DNA of 64,000 nt from DASQHW01 sp038209365 (GCA_038209365.1 JBBQXS010000013.1:39514-103513); one strand, 5' to 3'; positions 8,569 to 17,423 are shown, counted from the first letter of the stretch. Notes: generated by a model not told the origin, from the letters alone. Program-made: numbers and translations.

Positions 8569-11500
8569 TCACTCCCCGGCGGCGCTCTCTTCCTCGGCGC
8601 TCGGCGCGATCCGTGCGAGCAGCACGGCGAGCTCGTCACGTGCCCGCTGGCGCTCGCGCCGCGCCGCATCCCGGATCTCCGCAGCATGACGCTCGGCTTC
8701 GGCGCGAAGGTCGGCCGCGTGCTGCTCGCCCTCGGCCCGCATGCCGGCGGCCTCGCGACGGGCGGTGTCGCGTAGCTCCGAGGCATGTTGCTCGGCCGCA
8801 CGGCGGAGCTCGGCGGCGTCGTGCTCGGCCTCGGCGCGGTGCCCCGCGGCGAACTGCTCGGCCTCGTCCCGCAGCCTCGCGGCCTGCCGCCCCGCCTTCT
8901 CGAGGATCTCCGCTGCGTCGAGACCCGCGAGCTCGGCGTCGCGTGATTTCTCGATCCGGTCCGCGGTCCGGGCGAGACGCTTGCGCTGCTTGGTGAGTCG
9001 CTGTTCGAGATCGGAGATCCGCTCGAACAGGTTGCCGATCAGATCGACCCGCTGCGCGTCGGCCAGCGCGGACTCCTGCACCCGCGTGCGGAGCTCCCGG
9101 GCATCCTCCTGGGCGAGCTGGCGGATGCCTTCGGCAGTGGTCAGCGCATCGCGCCGGATCGACTCCGCTTCCTGCAACGCCTGATGCCGGAGCGCTTCGG
9201 CCTCCGCTTGGGCCTGCGTGAGGAGCTCATCGGACTCGCGCCGGGCGTCCTTCGACGGGATTGCGGCGAGTGCCCGGTCGAGCTCGGTCTCCAGCTCCTC
9301 GGCGTGCGCGCCGAGCGCGTCGAGCGTGCCCTGGGTGTTCTCGAGCCGTTCTGCGAGGTCCTCGGCGTCCGCGCGGGCCTCGGTGGCGGCCGCGCGCAGC
9401 TCGTCCCGGTCATTCTCGTTGCCGGCCAGCACGCCTTCGAGACGTGTGATCTCGACGCGGGCCTCGGCCAGGTCGTTGACGGCCTGATCGCGGCCCGCAA
9501 CCGACTCGACGAGCACGGCCTCGATGCGCACGATCTCCGCTCGTGCAGTGTCGAGCTGCGCGCGCGTTTCTTCATGGCGGGCGACCTCGGTGGCGAGCGC
9601 CTCCTCGAGTCCCGCGATCTCGGACTGCGCGTCTTCGAGCTGCGCGAGTGCGTCGTCGCGGTCTCCCGTGCGCTCTGCGATTTGGGCGGCAACGGCGAGT
9701 TCCAAACGCGAGGTCTCGGCGCGGGCGTGCTCGAGCTGCGCGAGCGCGTTGTCGCGCTCTTGCGCACGCTCGCCGACCGCCCTCTCGAGACGAGCGACGT
9801 CGGCTCGCGTGGCGTCGAGCATGGCTTGCGCAGCCTCACGCTCTGCCCCGTGGCTCTCGAGCGTCGCTTCGAGACGGGCCAGCCGTTGTTGCGCGTCACC
9901 CAGCGAGGCGATTGCCTCGTCGCGCTCGGACGTCCTGCGACCGAGCATGGCCCGCGCGTCGTTGCGTTCCGCGGTGCGGTCGGCCAGCGAGGCGCGGGCG
10001 TCGTCGCGTGCCCGTGCCGCTTCGTCGCGCTCACGTTCGCGCGCGCCGGTGATCTCGCTGAAGCCGGCAGCCGCTTGCGCAAGCTGCTCCTGCACGGCCG
10101 CTTCCTGGCGACGGGAATCGTCGAGCTCGGCGCGCACGTGGTCGCGGTCGCGGCCGATCTCGGCGAGCGCGCCCTCGAGCTCGCTCACCCGGGCACGTAC
10201 GGCGTCGAGATCGCGGGTGTCGCTCTCGCGGTCCGCTTCCAGCTCCCGCAGCTCGGCCGCGCGCCGGCGGGCTTCGTCGAGTTGCGCGGCGAGTCCGTCG
10301 TGCTCGGCGTCCCGGTCGGCGACCGCGCGTTCCAACCCCTCAACGCGGGTCTCGGCGGTGGCCAGCGCCCGATCACGCTCGGCGATGCCGTGTTCGAGCT
10401 CGCCCAGCATCGACTCGAGGTCCGCGACGCGCCGGGCCAGGTCCGATGCCCGGCGTTCGCCGCGCTCGGCGTCACCGGCACGCTGCGCGAGCGACCGCTC
10501 GAGCTCGGCGATCTGCCCGGTCAACTGCGTCCGGGCCCGGTCGTGCTCGGCGATCCGCGCCTGCGCCTGGGCCAGTTCGCGTTCGATGCCGGCGCGGTCG
10601 GCGTCGGCGTCCCGGACTCGCGTCTCGAGGCGGGCGGTGTGCTGCTGCAACTGCCCCAGCTCGGTACGCGCTTCGTTGCGTTCGGCGCCGTGGAGCTCGA
10701 CGCTCGCGCGCAACGCCTCGATCTCGTCGCGGGCATGCCCGAGCGCCACCTCGAGCTCTCCCCGCCGGGCAATGGCGTCGTCGCGCTCCGCCGCGCGCCG
10801 GTCGACCTCGGAAGCCGAACCCTGCGCGGCCTCCCGGGCACGCGCCAGGTCGGCCCGAGCGGCGTCCAGCTGCTCGCGCGCCCGCTCGGCCTCGCGCTCG
10901 GCGGTCTCGCGAGCTTCTTTGATCGTGGCCAGCTCCGCACGTACCTGCTCGAGCTCGGCGTGCCAGCGTTCGGCGCGCGCGTCCGCTCGCTCGCCGGTGA
11001 GTTCGTCATCCGCGTCGGTTGTGTCATCCGGCGTGGGCGCTTGGGCTTCGGGCTCGTCGACCACGTCGACCGGTGGCTTCTCCTCGAACTGGGCTGCGTC
11101 CTGTACCGCGTCCACGCGTTCGGGAAACGGTGGCGCTTCTTCAACCGACGATGGTGTGGGTGCCGCGTCGTGCATCGATGACGCGGCACGGTGCATCGTA
11201 GGTGTGAGGTCGTCGCCTTCCACACGCGACAGAAACTTCTTTGCGCTGTTGAGCGGGTCGTCGCCGGGCTCGACGCCGAGCTCGCCGAGCAACACGCGGA
11301 TGCGGTCGACGGTATCGCGCGCGCCGGACGCGGTGGGCGGCGCGTCGCGTGGAACGGCGCGGTGCGTTGCCGCGAACACCTCGAAGCTCTGATAACCGAG
11401 CTTGTGCAGCGCGTCGGCTTCGGCGAGGAGTGCGTCGTTGTGCTCACGACGCGCGCCTGCGGTCGCAAGGAACCGGTTCGCCTTCCGTTCACATTCGACG

Positions 11501-11724
11501 ACGCGGCGGTGGAACTCCCATATCTCGAGGGCCGCGGCTTCGGGTGGCGGTGTCGTGGTGCCCGCGCGGTTCGCGGCGTCGCGGAGCGCGTCGAGCGGAC
11601 CCGCGGTCGACGACGCGGGCTGGCGGGTTGCGTCAGGAGGGCCGGGCGAGGCGTCCTCCACGCCTCCATCATCGGTCACGCGCGGGTCCGCCTGAGATCG
11701 GCTCCATCCGAACCAGATCGACAT
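8569..11724 (-). CDS. Very long coiled-coil protein with hendecad repeats
   Basis: A 1051-residue protein. Residues 1-65 are polar and probably disordered. About residues 65-170 form a small helical region of unrecognised type (EIWEFHRRVVECERKANRF). An acidic linker reaches about residue 245, and from there to about 1035 the chain is almost uninterrupted Ala/Glu/Arg/Leu coiled coil. Two stretches near the C-terminus show exact 11-residue periodicity, as in DivIVA/Scy-like polar scaffold proteins of actinobacteria (for example LRAEAERHAAE then IRDAARRERQR). No transmembrane helix or ATPase head is visible, which argues against SMC. It sits immediately upstream of, and divergent from, the division cluster, so a role in cell shape, growth or segregation is inferred, not shown. 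ATG 11724 has GGGAGG at a good distance. Confidence 0.85.
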   Translation of the reverse strand: MSIWFGWSRSQADPRVTDDGGVEDASPGPPDATRQPASSTAGPLDALRDAANRAGTTTPPPEAAALEIWEFHRRVVECERKANRFLATAGARREHNDALLAEADALHKLGYQSFEVFAATHRAVPRDAPPTASGARDTVDRIRVLLGELGVEPGDDPLNSAKKFLSRVEGDDLTPTMHRAASSMHDAAPTPSSVEEAPPFPERVDAVQDAAQFEEKPPVDVVDEPEAQAPTPDDTTDADDELTGERADARAERWHAELEQVRAELATIKEARETAEREAERAREQLDAARADLARAREAAQGSASEVDRRAAERDDAIARRGELEVALGHARDEIEALRASVELHGAERNEARTELGQLQQHTARLETRVRDADADRAGIERELAQAQARIAEHDRARTQLTGQIAELERSLAQRAGDAERGERRASDLARRVADLESMLGELEHGIAERDRALATAETRVEGLERAVADRDAEHDGLAAQLDEARRRAAELRELEADRESDTRDLDAVRARVSELEGALAEIGRDRDHVRAELDDSRRQEAAVQEQLAQAAAGFSEITGARERERDEAARARDDARASLADRTAERNDARAMLGRRTSERDEAIASLGDAQQRLARLEATLESHGAEREAAQAMLDATRADVARLERAVGERAQERDNALAQLEHARAETSRLELAVAAQIAERTGDRDDALAQLEDAQSEIAGLEEALATEVARHEETRAQLDTARAEIVRIEAVLVESVAGRDQAVNDLAEARVEITRLEGVLAGNENDRDELRAAATEARADAEDLAERLENTQGTLDALGAHAEELETELDRALAAIPSKDARRESDELLTQAQAEAEALRHQALQEAESIRRDALTTAEGIRQLAQEDARELRTRVQESALADAQRVDLIGNLFERISDLEQRLTKQRKRLARTADRIEKSRDAELAGLDAAEILEKAGRQAARLRDEAEQFAAGHRAEAEHDAAELRRAAEQHASELRDTARREAAGMRAEGEQHAADLRAEAERHAAEIRDAARRERQRARDELAVLLARIAPSAEEESAAGE

Positions 11725-11775
11725 GGTGAGCCTCCCGGTCGACGGCGGACGAGCACGCGGGCGTCATGCGTGCCG

Positions 11776-11809
11776 ACTGCAGTGCGGCGAACTGCAGGGG
11801 GAACTGCAG
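11776..11809. repeat. Three ACTGCAG direct repeats before the mraZ promoter
   Basis: ACTGCAG occurs at 11776-11782, 11791-11797 and 11803-11809 (spacing 15 then 12 bases); the last two lie in a tandem GAACTGCAGGGG unit. They lie in the region between the divergent coiled-coil gene and mraZ, directly upstream of the candidate mraZ -35 element, so they may bind a regulator. No family is recognised. Confidence 0.5.
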
Positions 11810-11818
11810 GGGGAAACG

Positions 11819-11870
11819 TTGACGCCGTGGAGGATTGTGTCATAGGGTGGTGCCCAGTGGTGGAAAGGGG
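11819..11870 (+). promoter_or_regulatory. mraZ promoter with three MraZ-type boxes
   Basis: A TTGACG -35 element (11819-11824) and a TAGGGT -10 element (11843-11848) are separated by 18 bases. Overlapping and following the -10 are three G-rich repeats with exact 10-base phasing: GTGG at 11847-11850, GTGG at 11857-11860 and GGGG at 11867-11870. Three such repeats spaced by one helical turn are the known operator layout of MraZ, which represses its own operon, so autoregulation of the whole cluster from this point is likely. Confidence 0.65.
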
Positions 11871-11928
11871 AGGGCCCCGGAGCGACATCGGGGCGGGCCC
11901 CGCAAGACACGAGACAGAGGTGGCGCAG

Positions 11929-12351
11929 ATGTTCCTGGGGGAGTACCAGCACTCCCTCGACGCGAAGGGTCGGGTCATCCTGCCGGCCCGCTTTCGTGAC
12001 CAGCTCGAGGGAGGTGCGGTGATGGCGAGGGGGCTCGACGGCTGCCTGGACGTATATCCGCCCGCTGAGTTCCAGCGTCGCGCCTCCGAAGTGAGCGAGG
12101 CGCGCAAACGCGGTCCTCGCGAACGCCAAGCCGCCCGCTCGTTCTTCTCGGGAGCCGGCCCCGCCGTGCCGGACGGCCAGGGTCGCGTTGCGATCCCGCC
12201 GCACCTGCGCGAGTACGCAGCCCTCGACCGGGAGGTCGTCGTCACGGGCGCGTTCGACCACATCGAGATCTGGGACGCGCAGCGATTCCGCGAACGAGAC
12301 GCCGAAGGCATCGCGTCGATGGCCGCCGGCGAAGGGATCGACGGCCTCTGA
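11929..12351 (+). CDS. mraZ: Transcriptional regulator MraZ
   Basis: Ring-forming AbrB-fold DNA-binding regulator of the division and cell-wall cluster, 140 residues. It has the two SpoVT/AbrB-like halves: YQHSLDAKGRVILPARFRD in the first, and DGQGRVAIPPHLREYA in the second. ATG 11929 is chosen because MraZ proteins start MFxGEY; a GTG three codons upstream (11920) is also possible. Three 10-bp-spaced G-rich boxes overlapping the promoter fit negative autoregulation. It is the first gene of the cluster, separated from rsmH by a 236-base structured leader. Confidence 0.95.
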   Translation: MFLGEYQHSLDAKGRVILPARFRDQLEGGAVMARGLDGCLDVYPPAEFQRRASEVSEARKRGPRERQAARSFFSGAGPAVPDGQGRVAIPPHLREYAALDREVVVTGAFDHIEIWDAQRFRERDAEGIASMAAGEGIDGL

Positions 12352-12428
12352 TCCTGGTTGGTCGTGCCATTTCGTACGGACATGACGTTCAAACATTGAC
12401 ATAGAGACGAAGCCGCATGCTCCGGACT

Positions 12429-12542
12429 CGTCTTCAGCCCCCCGGCCGGCGCGGTTGTTGGCCCCTACTCCGCCCGCTTTCAGCCGTAGCCGACCCGGGG
12501 AGACATCCCGGGCGGTGCCTGTCGACCGGGGGGCTGAAGACG
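12429..12542 (+). promoter_or_regulatory. Structured leader between mraZ and rsmH
   Basis: A perfect 17-base inverted repeat (12429-12445 with 12526-12542) encloses about 80 bases. The enclosed part includes a second hairpin, CCCGGG at 12494-12499 pairing with 12507-12512 around GAGACAT. In RNA this closes a multi-branch structure ending 45 bases before the rsmH start. An mraW-leader RNA motif has been described in actinobacteria upstream of this gene; this may be a member, but I cannot align it here. A TTGACA at 12396-12401 could be part of a second promoter, without a clear -10. The interval 12352-12587 has no gene. Confidence 0.5.
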
Positions 12543-12587
12543 GGATCGGTGGCGACACGGTTCCGGCGAATTCGGCGAGGAGACAAC

Positions 12588-13568
12588 GTGGAAGCGGAGT
12601 TCTCGCATCTCCCGGTGATGGCACGGGAGGTGGTGGAGCTCCTCTTGCCCGTGCCCGCCGGGTTGATCGTCGACGGCACGGTCGGTGGCGCAGGCCACGC
12701 GGCCCTGCTGCTCGACGCGAGACCCGACGTGCGAGTGCTGGGCCTCGACCGAGACGCCGACGCCGTTGCCGCTGCTCGTTCTCGGCTGGCGTCCTTCGGG
12801 TCGCGGGCACAGGTGGTGCACGGCGGCTTCGAGCGGCTGGGCGAGCTGGTCGAACGTCACGGCGAGGGAGAACAGGTGATGGGCATCCTCATGGACCTCG
12901 GGGTGAGCAGCCCGCAGCTCGACCGTCCCGAGCGAGGCTTCTCCTACCGCTTCGACGCGCCGCTCGACATGCGAATGGACGCGAAGCAGTCGCTCACCGC
13001 GGCCGACGTCGTGAACGGCTACGACGAGGCGCAGCTCGCCACGGTGATCTCCCAGTACGGCGAGGAGCGGTTCGCGCGCAGGGTCGCGCACGCGATCGTC
13101 GCCGCCCGGCCGCTGCACAGCACGCGAGAGCTGGCCGACGTCGTGCGCGGGGCGATCCCCGCCGCGACACGACGGCGCGGTCCCCACCCGGCCCGGCGCA
13201 CGTTCCAGGCCATCCGGATGGAGGTCAACCGGGAGCTGCCCAACCTCGCCGAGGGGCTCCAGGAGTCGGTGCACGTCGTCGGGCCCGGCGGCCGGGTGCT
13301 CGTGCTCGCGTACCACTCGCTCGAAGATCGCATCGTCAAGACGACCTTCGCCCGCTGGGCGGGCGAAGACCGCGACGCCTACGAGCCCCCCAAGCTTCCT
13401 GTTCCCCCGGCGAAACGGCACGCGCTCATGCGGGTGCTCACTCGGAGACCGTTGCGCCCGCGCGCAGACGTGGTGGCCGCGAATCCGCGTGCCGAGAGCG
13501 CCCGTCTGCGCGCGGTCGAACGGCTCGACGTCCCGGACGGGCCCGAGTTCCCCGACGCGGTCGCGTGA
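12588..13568 (+). CDS. rsmH: 16S rRNA (cytosine-1402-N4)-methyltransferase
   Basis: SAM-dependent methyltransferase (MraW) of 326 residues that modifies C1402 in the ribosomal decoding centre. The Rossmann-like SAM site is VDGTVGGAGHAALLL (about residues 25-39), then LGLDRDADAV. The family signatures LMDLGVSSPQLD, ERGFSYRFDAPLDMRMD and LAYHSLEDRIVK are all present. The start is GTG 12588, preceded by GAGGAGA at 12577-12583; an upstream ATG at 12417 would only add leader sequence. The stop is overlapped by the ftsL GTG (GTGA). Confidence 0.96.
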   Translation: MEAEFSHLPVMAREVVELLLPVPAGLIVDGTVGGAGHAALLLDARPDVRVLGLDRDADAVAAARSRLASFGSRAQVVHGGFERLGELVERHGEGEQVMGILMDLGVSSPQLDRPERGFSYRFDAPLDMRMDAKQSLTAADVVNGYDEAQLATVISQYGEERFARRVAHAIVAARPLHSTRELADVVRGAIPAATRRRGPHPARRTFQAIRMEVNRELPNLAEGLQESVHVVGPGGRVLVLAYHSLEDRIVKTTFARWAGEDRDAYEPPKLPVPPAKRHALMRVLTRRPLRPRADVVAANPRAESARLRAVERLDVPDGPEFPDAVA

Positions 13569-14038
13569 GCACCCACATGGGCGCGGCAGCCGGTGCGTTT
13601 CCCTCCCGGCGGCTGCAACCGCCCGACACCGTCCCGGCGCGCGATCACCTGCGCGTCGCGCCCGACGCTCGAAGGCGGCGACTTCGTGCCCGGCTGTTGA
13701 TGGTCGGCATCGCGTTCTTGACGGTGGCGTCATTGTTCACACTGGTCGGGTTCCGTGTGGTTGGCGCCCAGTCTGCGTTCACCTTGGATCGGCTCACGAA
13801 GCAGCGCACCAACGAGCAGCTTCGCTACGAACGCCTGCGCGAGGACGTCGCGCGCCGGTCGTCGCCGGCCGCGATCATCTCCGCGGCGCGTGGCCTCGGC
13901 ATGGTCGACGCGCCCCGCCAGGAGTTCATCTGGGCACCGAAGGCCGCGTCGCAAGGAACGACGCCGAGCGCGACACCGGCGCCGCTGGCGCCGACGAGCT
14001 ATGAGAACGCGAAGCAGGCCCTTGACCAGAATCCGTGA
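13565..14038 (+). CDS. ftsL: FtsL-like septum-formation protein
   Basis: Bitopic division protein of about 157 residues. A cytoplasmic N-terminus rich in Arg/Pro is followed by one membrane helix (LLMVGIAFLTVASLFTLVGF, about residues 45-64). A short periplasmic coiled coil (LDRLTKQRTNEQLRYERLREDV) follows, then a Pro/Thr/Ala-rich tail. The sequence is poorly conserved, as FtsL usually is, so identity rests on size, topology and position between rsmH and ftsI. GTG 13565 overlaps the rsmH stop; ATG 13577 is an alternative. Its last 38 bases overlap ftsI. Confidence 0.8.
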   Translation: MSTHMGAAAGAFPSRRLQPPDTVPARDHLRVAPDARRRRLRARLLMVGIAFLTVASLFTLVGFRVVGAQSAFTLDRLTKQRTNEQLRYERLREDVARRSSPAAIISAARGLGMVDAPRQEFIWAPKAASQGTTPSATPAPLAPTSYENAKQALDQNP

Positions 14039-15929
14039 GCCCTTGACGCCGCGGAGAGTCGCCCGTCCTCGGCCCCGGCGTCGCCTGGCGTCGTGCAGCG
14101 TCATCGTGATCGCCGTGTTCGGTGTGCTTGCGGTCCGCGTCGTGCATCTCCAGCTGATGAGCGGGGACTACTACACGCGACAGGCCGTGCTGCAGTCGCT
14201 GCACAAGATCCCGATCAACGCGGAACGGGGAAGCGTGTTCGACCGCGAGGGTCGCGACCTCGCGTTGTCGGTCCGGCGCTCGACGGTCTATGCGGATCCG
14301 ACGCTCGTGGTGGATCCGGCCGCGACGGCCGTGAAGCTCGCGCCCGTGGTGCACGTCGACGCGCAGTACCTCCTGAAGCAACTCTCCGCGAAGCCCAGCC
14401 GGTTCGCGTACCTCGCCCACACCGTGGACGATGACGTCGCGGCCGCGGTGAAACGGCTGAACCTCCCCGGCATCGGATTCGTGCCCGAGTCCAAGCGGAG
14501 CTATCCCGCGAGCCCCCTCGCGGGCGCGCTGATCGGCCAGGTAGGCGCCGACGGCGGCGGCCTCGACGGCATCGAATACCTGTACGACTCGATCCTCGCC
14601 GGCAAGCCCGGTGAGCTCGTCGTCGAGCAGGACCCGGACGGCCGTGACATCCCCAACACGCAGCGGACGCATGTCGTCGCCCGGCGCGGCACCGACGTGA
14701 TGCTCACGATCGATCAGACCCTCCAGTGGGAAGCCGAGTACGCGTTGCTCGACCAGGTGCAAGCGACACAAGCCAAAGGTGGCATGGCCGCGGTGGTCGA
14801 CGTGACCACCGGAGACGTGCTCGCCATGGCCACGGTGCACGGAACGACGCCGACCGGACCGGCGGGTGTCGCGACGCCGGGGGAGCGCAACGCACCGGTC
14901 ACCGAGCTGTTCGCGCCGGGTTCCACCACGAAGCTGATCACGCTCGCGTGGGCGATCGAGCACGGCAAGATCACGCAGGACTCAACCTTCACGGTGCCCT
15001 ACTCGATCAAGGTCGATCCGGCCGTCAAGCCGTACTACGACGCCGAGTGGCACCCCAAGCAGCAAATGACGACCGCCGACATCATGCGGCAGTCGTCGAA
15101 CGTCGGCACGATCGAGATCGCGCAGCTGATGCACAATCAGCAGATGGCCGATGCCGTGCGGGCATTCGGGCTCGGCACCCGCACCTCCATCGACTGGCCC
15201 GGGCAGCCCGACGGCCTGATGCTGCCTCCGTCGCAGTACTACTGCTGCGGCAAGTACGCGACGGCCATTGGCTACGGCGTGTCGGTGACCGGGATGCAGA
15301 TGCTCGGTGCATTCACGACGATCGCGAACGACGGCGTCACGCGGCCCGCGCACCTTCTCGGCGCGACGATCGACGCCAAGGGCGACCGGCATCCGGCCGC
15401 GGTGCCCGCCGGCCGGCGCGTGGTGTCGAGCGCGACGGCGCGGACGATGACAAAGATGATGGAAGGCGTCGTCTCAGATGGCACAGGAGCGTGCGCGGCG
15501 ATTCCCGGCTATCCGGTGGCAGGCAAGACCGGGACGTCCAAGAAGCAGCTGAACGGGGCGTACTCGCAGAGCGCGACGATGGCGTCGTTCATCGGGTACG
15601 CGCCGTCGGACCATCCGAGATTCGCAGCGATGGTCGTGCTCGACCAGCCCGCGCCCCAGTACCAATTCGGCGGCACGTCGGCGGCGCCGGCCTGGTCCGA
15701 GATCATGCAGTTCGCCCTGTTGCAGTACGGCGTCGCGCCGACCGATCCCGCCGGCGAGCAGTTCCACAAGGCGCAAGCAGTCGCGAAGAACCAGTCGTGC
15801 AGCGTGCCACACGGCGCCGATCTCGCGAACGTACTCGCGCACCAACGAGCCGCCGCCGCGAAGGGGTCGACGTCGAATGCGAGCGGCGCGACCGCTAGCC
15901 TTCCGGCCAACACGTCCCGAAGGAATTAG
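14001..15929 (+). CDS. ftsI: Penicillin-binding protein FtsI/PBP3 (division transpeptidase)
   Basis: Septal peptidoglycan transpeptidase of 642 residues. A basic N-terminus and one membrane anchor (about residues 28-50) precede the dimerisation/pedestal domain (RGSVFDREGRDLA). The transpeptidase domain carries all three active-site motifs: STTK (nucleophile Ser about 308), SSN (about 365) and KTGTS (about 509). An unusual CC pair occurs in QYYCCGKYATA, near the residues before the GYGVSVT signature. The N-terminal codons overlap ftsL by 38 bases; ATG 14001 is the best start, with TTG 14022 as an alternative. It works with FtsW, encoded downstream. Confidence 0.95.
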   Translation: MRTRSRPLTRIREPLTPRRVARPRPRRRLASCSVIVIAVFGVLAVRVVHLQLMSGDYYTRQAVLQSLHKIPINAERGSVFDREGRDLALSVRRSTVYADPTLVVDPAATAVKLAPVVHVDAQYLLKQLSAKPSRFAYLAHTVDDDVAAAVKRLNLPGIGFVPESKRSYPASPLAGALIGQVGADGGGLDGIEYLYDSILAGKPGELVVEQDPDGRDIPNTQRTHVVARRGTDVMLTIDQTLQWEAEYALLDQVQATQAKGGMAAVVDVTTGDVLAMATVHGTTPTGPAGVATPGERNAPVTELFAPGSTTKLITLAWAIEHGKITQDSTFTVPYSIKVDPAVKPYYDAEWHPKQQMTTADIMRQSSNVGTIEIAQLMHNQQMADAVRAFGLGTRTSIDWPGQPDGLMLPPSQYYCCGKYATAIGYGVSVTGMQMLGAFTTIANDGVTRPAHLLGATIDAKGDRHPAAVPAGRRVVSSATARTMTKMMEGVVSDGTGACAAIPGYPVAGKTGTSKKQLNGAYSQSATMASFIGYAPSDHPRFAAMVVLDQPAPQYQFGGTSAAPAWSEIMQFALLQYGVAPTDPAGEQFHKAQAVAKNQSCSVPHGADLANVLAHQRAAAAKGSTSNASGATASLPANTSRRN

Positions 15930-15938
15930 GGGTGGCGC

Positions 15939-17423
15939 GTGCGCTTGCACGACCTCCTCGACCGCCTCCAGCTCTTCGACGACTCCGTCGACCCGAGCGT
16001 CGAGGTTCGAGGTGACGACGGCGCCGTCGTGCGTGCCGTCGTGCACGACAGCCGACACGTCGTTCCGGGCGCGCTCTTCTGCGGTATTCCCGGAGCGCAC
16101 ACCGATGGGCACGACCACGCGGCCGCCGCCGTGGCCGCGGGTGCGATCGCGTGCCTCGTCGAGCGCTGGCTGGACGTCGACGTGCCCCAAGCGCGCGTCC
16201 GGTCGGTTCGTGGCGTGCTGGGGCCGATCTGCGCACGCTTCCATGGTGAACCTTCTCGCGCGATGCGCGTTCTCGGAGTGACCGGGACGAACGGGAAGAC
16301 CACCACGACGTACCTGCTCGAGCGCGTCGCCGCGGCCGCGGGCGAGCGCTCGGGCATCATCGGTACGACCGGCGCACGCATCGACGGGGTCTCGCTTCCC
16401 GTACCCCACACGACGCCCGAGGCGACCGAGCTGCAGCCTCTGCTCGCGCGCATGCGGGATACAGGCGTCGACACGGTCGCGATGGAAGTGTCGTCACACT
16501 CGCTCGACCAGCACCGCGTCGACGGAACGCGCTTCGCCGTTGTGTGCTTCACGAACCTTTCGCACGACCATCTCGACTATCACGGCACGCTCGACGCGTA
16601 CCTTGCGGCCAAGGAGCGGTTGTTCACTCCCGCGTTCGCCGCCCGTGCCGCAGTGGGCATCGACGACGAGCATGGTCGGCGGGTCGCGCAGCATGCTCGA
16701 ACAGGTGGCCTCGAGGTGTCGACGTTCGCCCTCGACGGCGAAGCGGACATCCGGGTCAGCGACATCGCGCTCGACGCCCACTCGTCGGCGTTCACGATCG
16801 TGGACGGCCCGCACCGGCACCGCGTGCACACGCCGCTCGTCGGCAACTTCAACGTCGCGAACGCGCTCGCCGCCTACGCGACTGCGCGCGCCGCGGGATT
16901 CGACGTCGACGCCATTCTCGCCGCGCTCGCCGATCCGCCCGTGGTGCCGGGACGCCTGGAACCGGTGGAGACCGGCCAGCCCTTCCTCGTGTTCGTCGAC
17001 TACGCGCACACTCCCGACGCGCTCGCATCGGTGTTGGGCGCGACGCGTCCGTTCGTGCAGCCCGGCGGCCGCCTGCTCGTCGTGTTCGGGTGCGGCGGTG
17101 ATCGCGATCGTACGAAGCGCCCCATCATGGGCTCGGTGGCGGTGGAGTCGAGCGACGTCGCGTATCTCACCTCCGACAATCCCCGGTCCGAGGAACCCGA
17201 AGCGATCGTCCGCGACGTGCTCACCGGCATGCGCACGAGCGACGCTCCCGTCGTCGAGCTCGACCGGCGGCAGGCAATCCGGCGCGCGCTTCGCGACGCG
17301 CGTCCGGGGGATGTCGTGGTCATCGCGGGGAAGGGTCACGAGTCGGGTCAGACCACCAGCGGCACGACGGTGCCGTTCGACGACCGTGTTGTCGCGAAGG
17401 AAGAGCTGGAGGCCCGCGTGTGA
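15939..17423 (+). CDS. murE: UDP-MurNAc-tripeptide synthetase, meso-diaminopimelate type
   Basis: Cytoplasmic ATP-dependent ligase of 494 residues adding the third residue of the peptidoglycan stem peptide. The Mur ligase ATP site is VTGTNGKTTTT (about residues 113-122), with the later motifs MEVSSHSLDQHR and NFNVANALAA. The DNPR motif (Asp about 413, in TSDNPRSEE) is the known signature for meso-diaminopimelate rather than lysine, so the wall is predicted to be of DAP type. GTG start at 15939, 9 bases after the ftsI stop. The stop overlaps murF by 4 bases. Confidence 0.96.
   Translation: MRLHDLLDRLQLFDDSVDPSVEVRGDDGAVVRAVVHDSRHVVPGALFCGIPGAHTDGHDHAAAAVAAGAIACLVERWLDVDVPQARVRSVRGVLGPICARFHGEPSRAMRVLGVTGTNGKTTTTYLLERVAAAAGERSGIIGTTGARIDGVSLPVPHTTPEATELQPLLARMRDTGVDTVAMEVSSHSLDQHRVDGTRFAVVCFTNLSHDHLDYHGTLDAYLAAKERLFTPAFAARAAVGIDDEHGRRVAQHARTGGLEVSTFALDGEADIRVSDIALDAHSSAFTIVDGPHRHRVHTPLVGNFNVANALAAYATARAAGFDVDAILAALADPPVVPGRLEPVETGQPFLVFVDYAHTPDALASVLGATRPFVQPGGRLLVVFGCGGDRDRTKRPIMGSVAVESSDVAYLTSDNPRSEEPEAIVRDVLTGMRTSDAPVVELDRRQAIRRALRDARPGDVVVIAGKGHESGQTTSGTTVPFDDRVVAKEELEARV

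Noticed and set aside
9184..11392. Long plus-strand open frames (over 600 codons) across the coiled-coil gene
   Set aside because: They are antisense shadows of a GC-rich gene with biased third positions. The minus-strand protein has regular heptads and hendecads and a good ribosome binding site; the plus-strand translations are low-complexity Arg/Ser or unpatterned.
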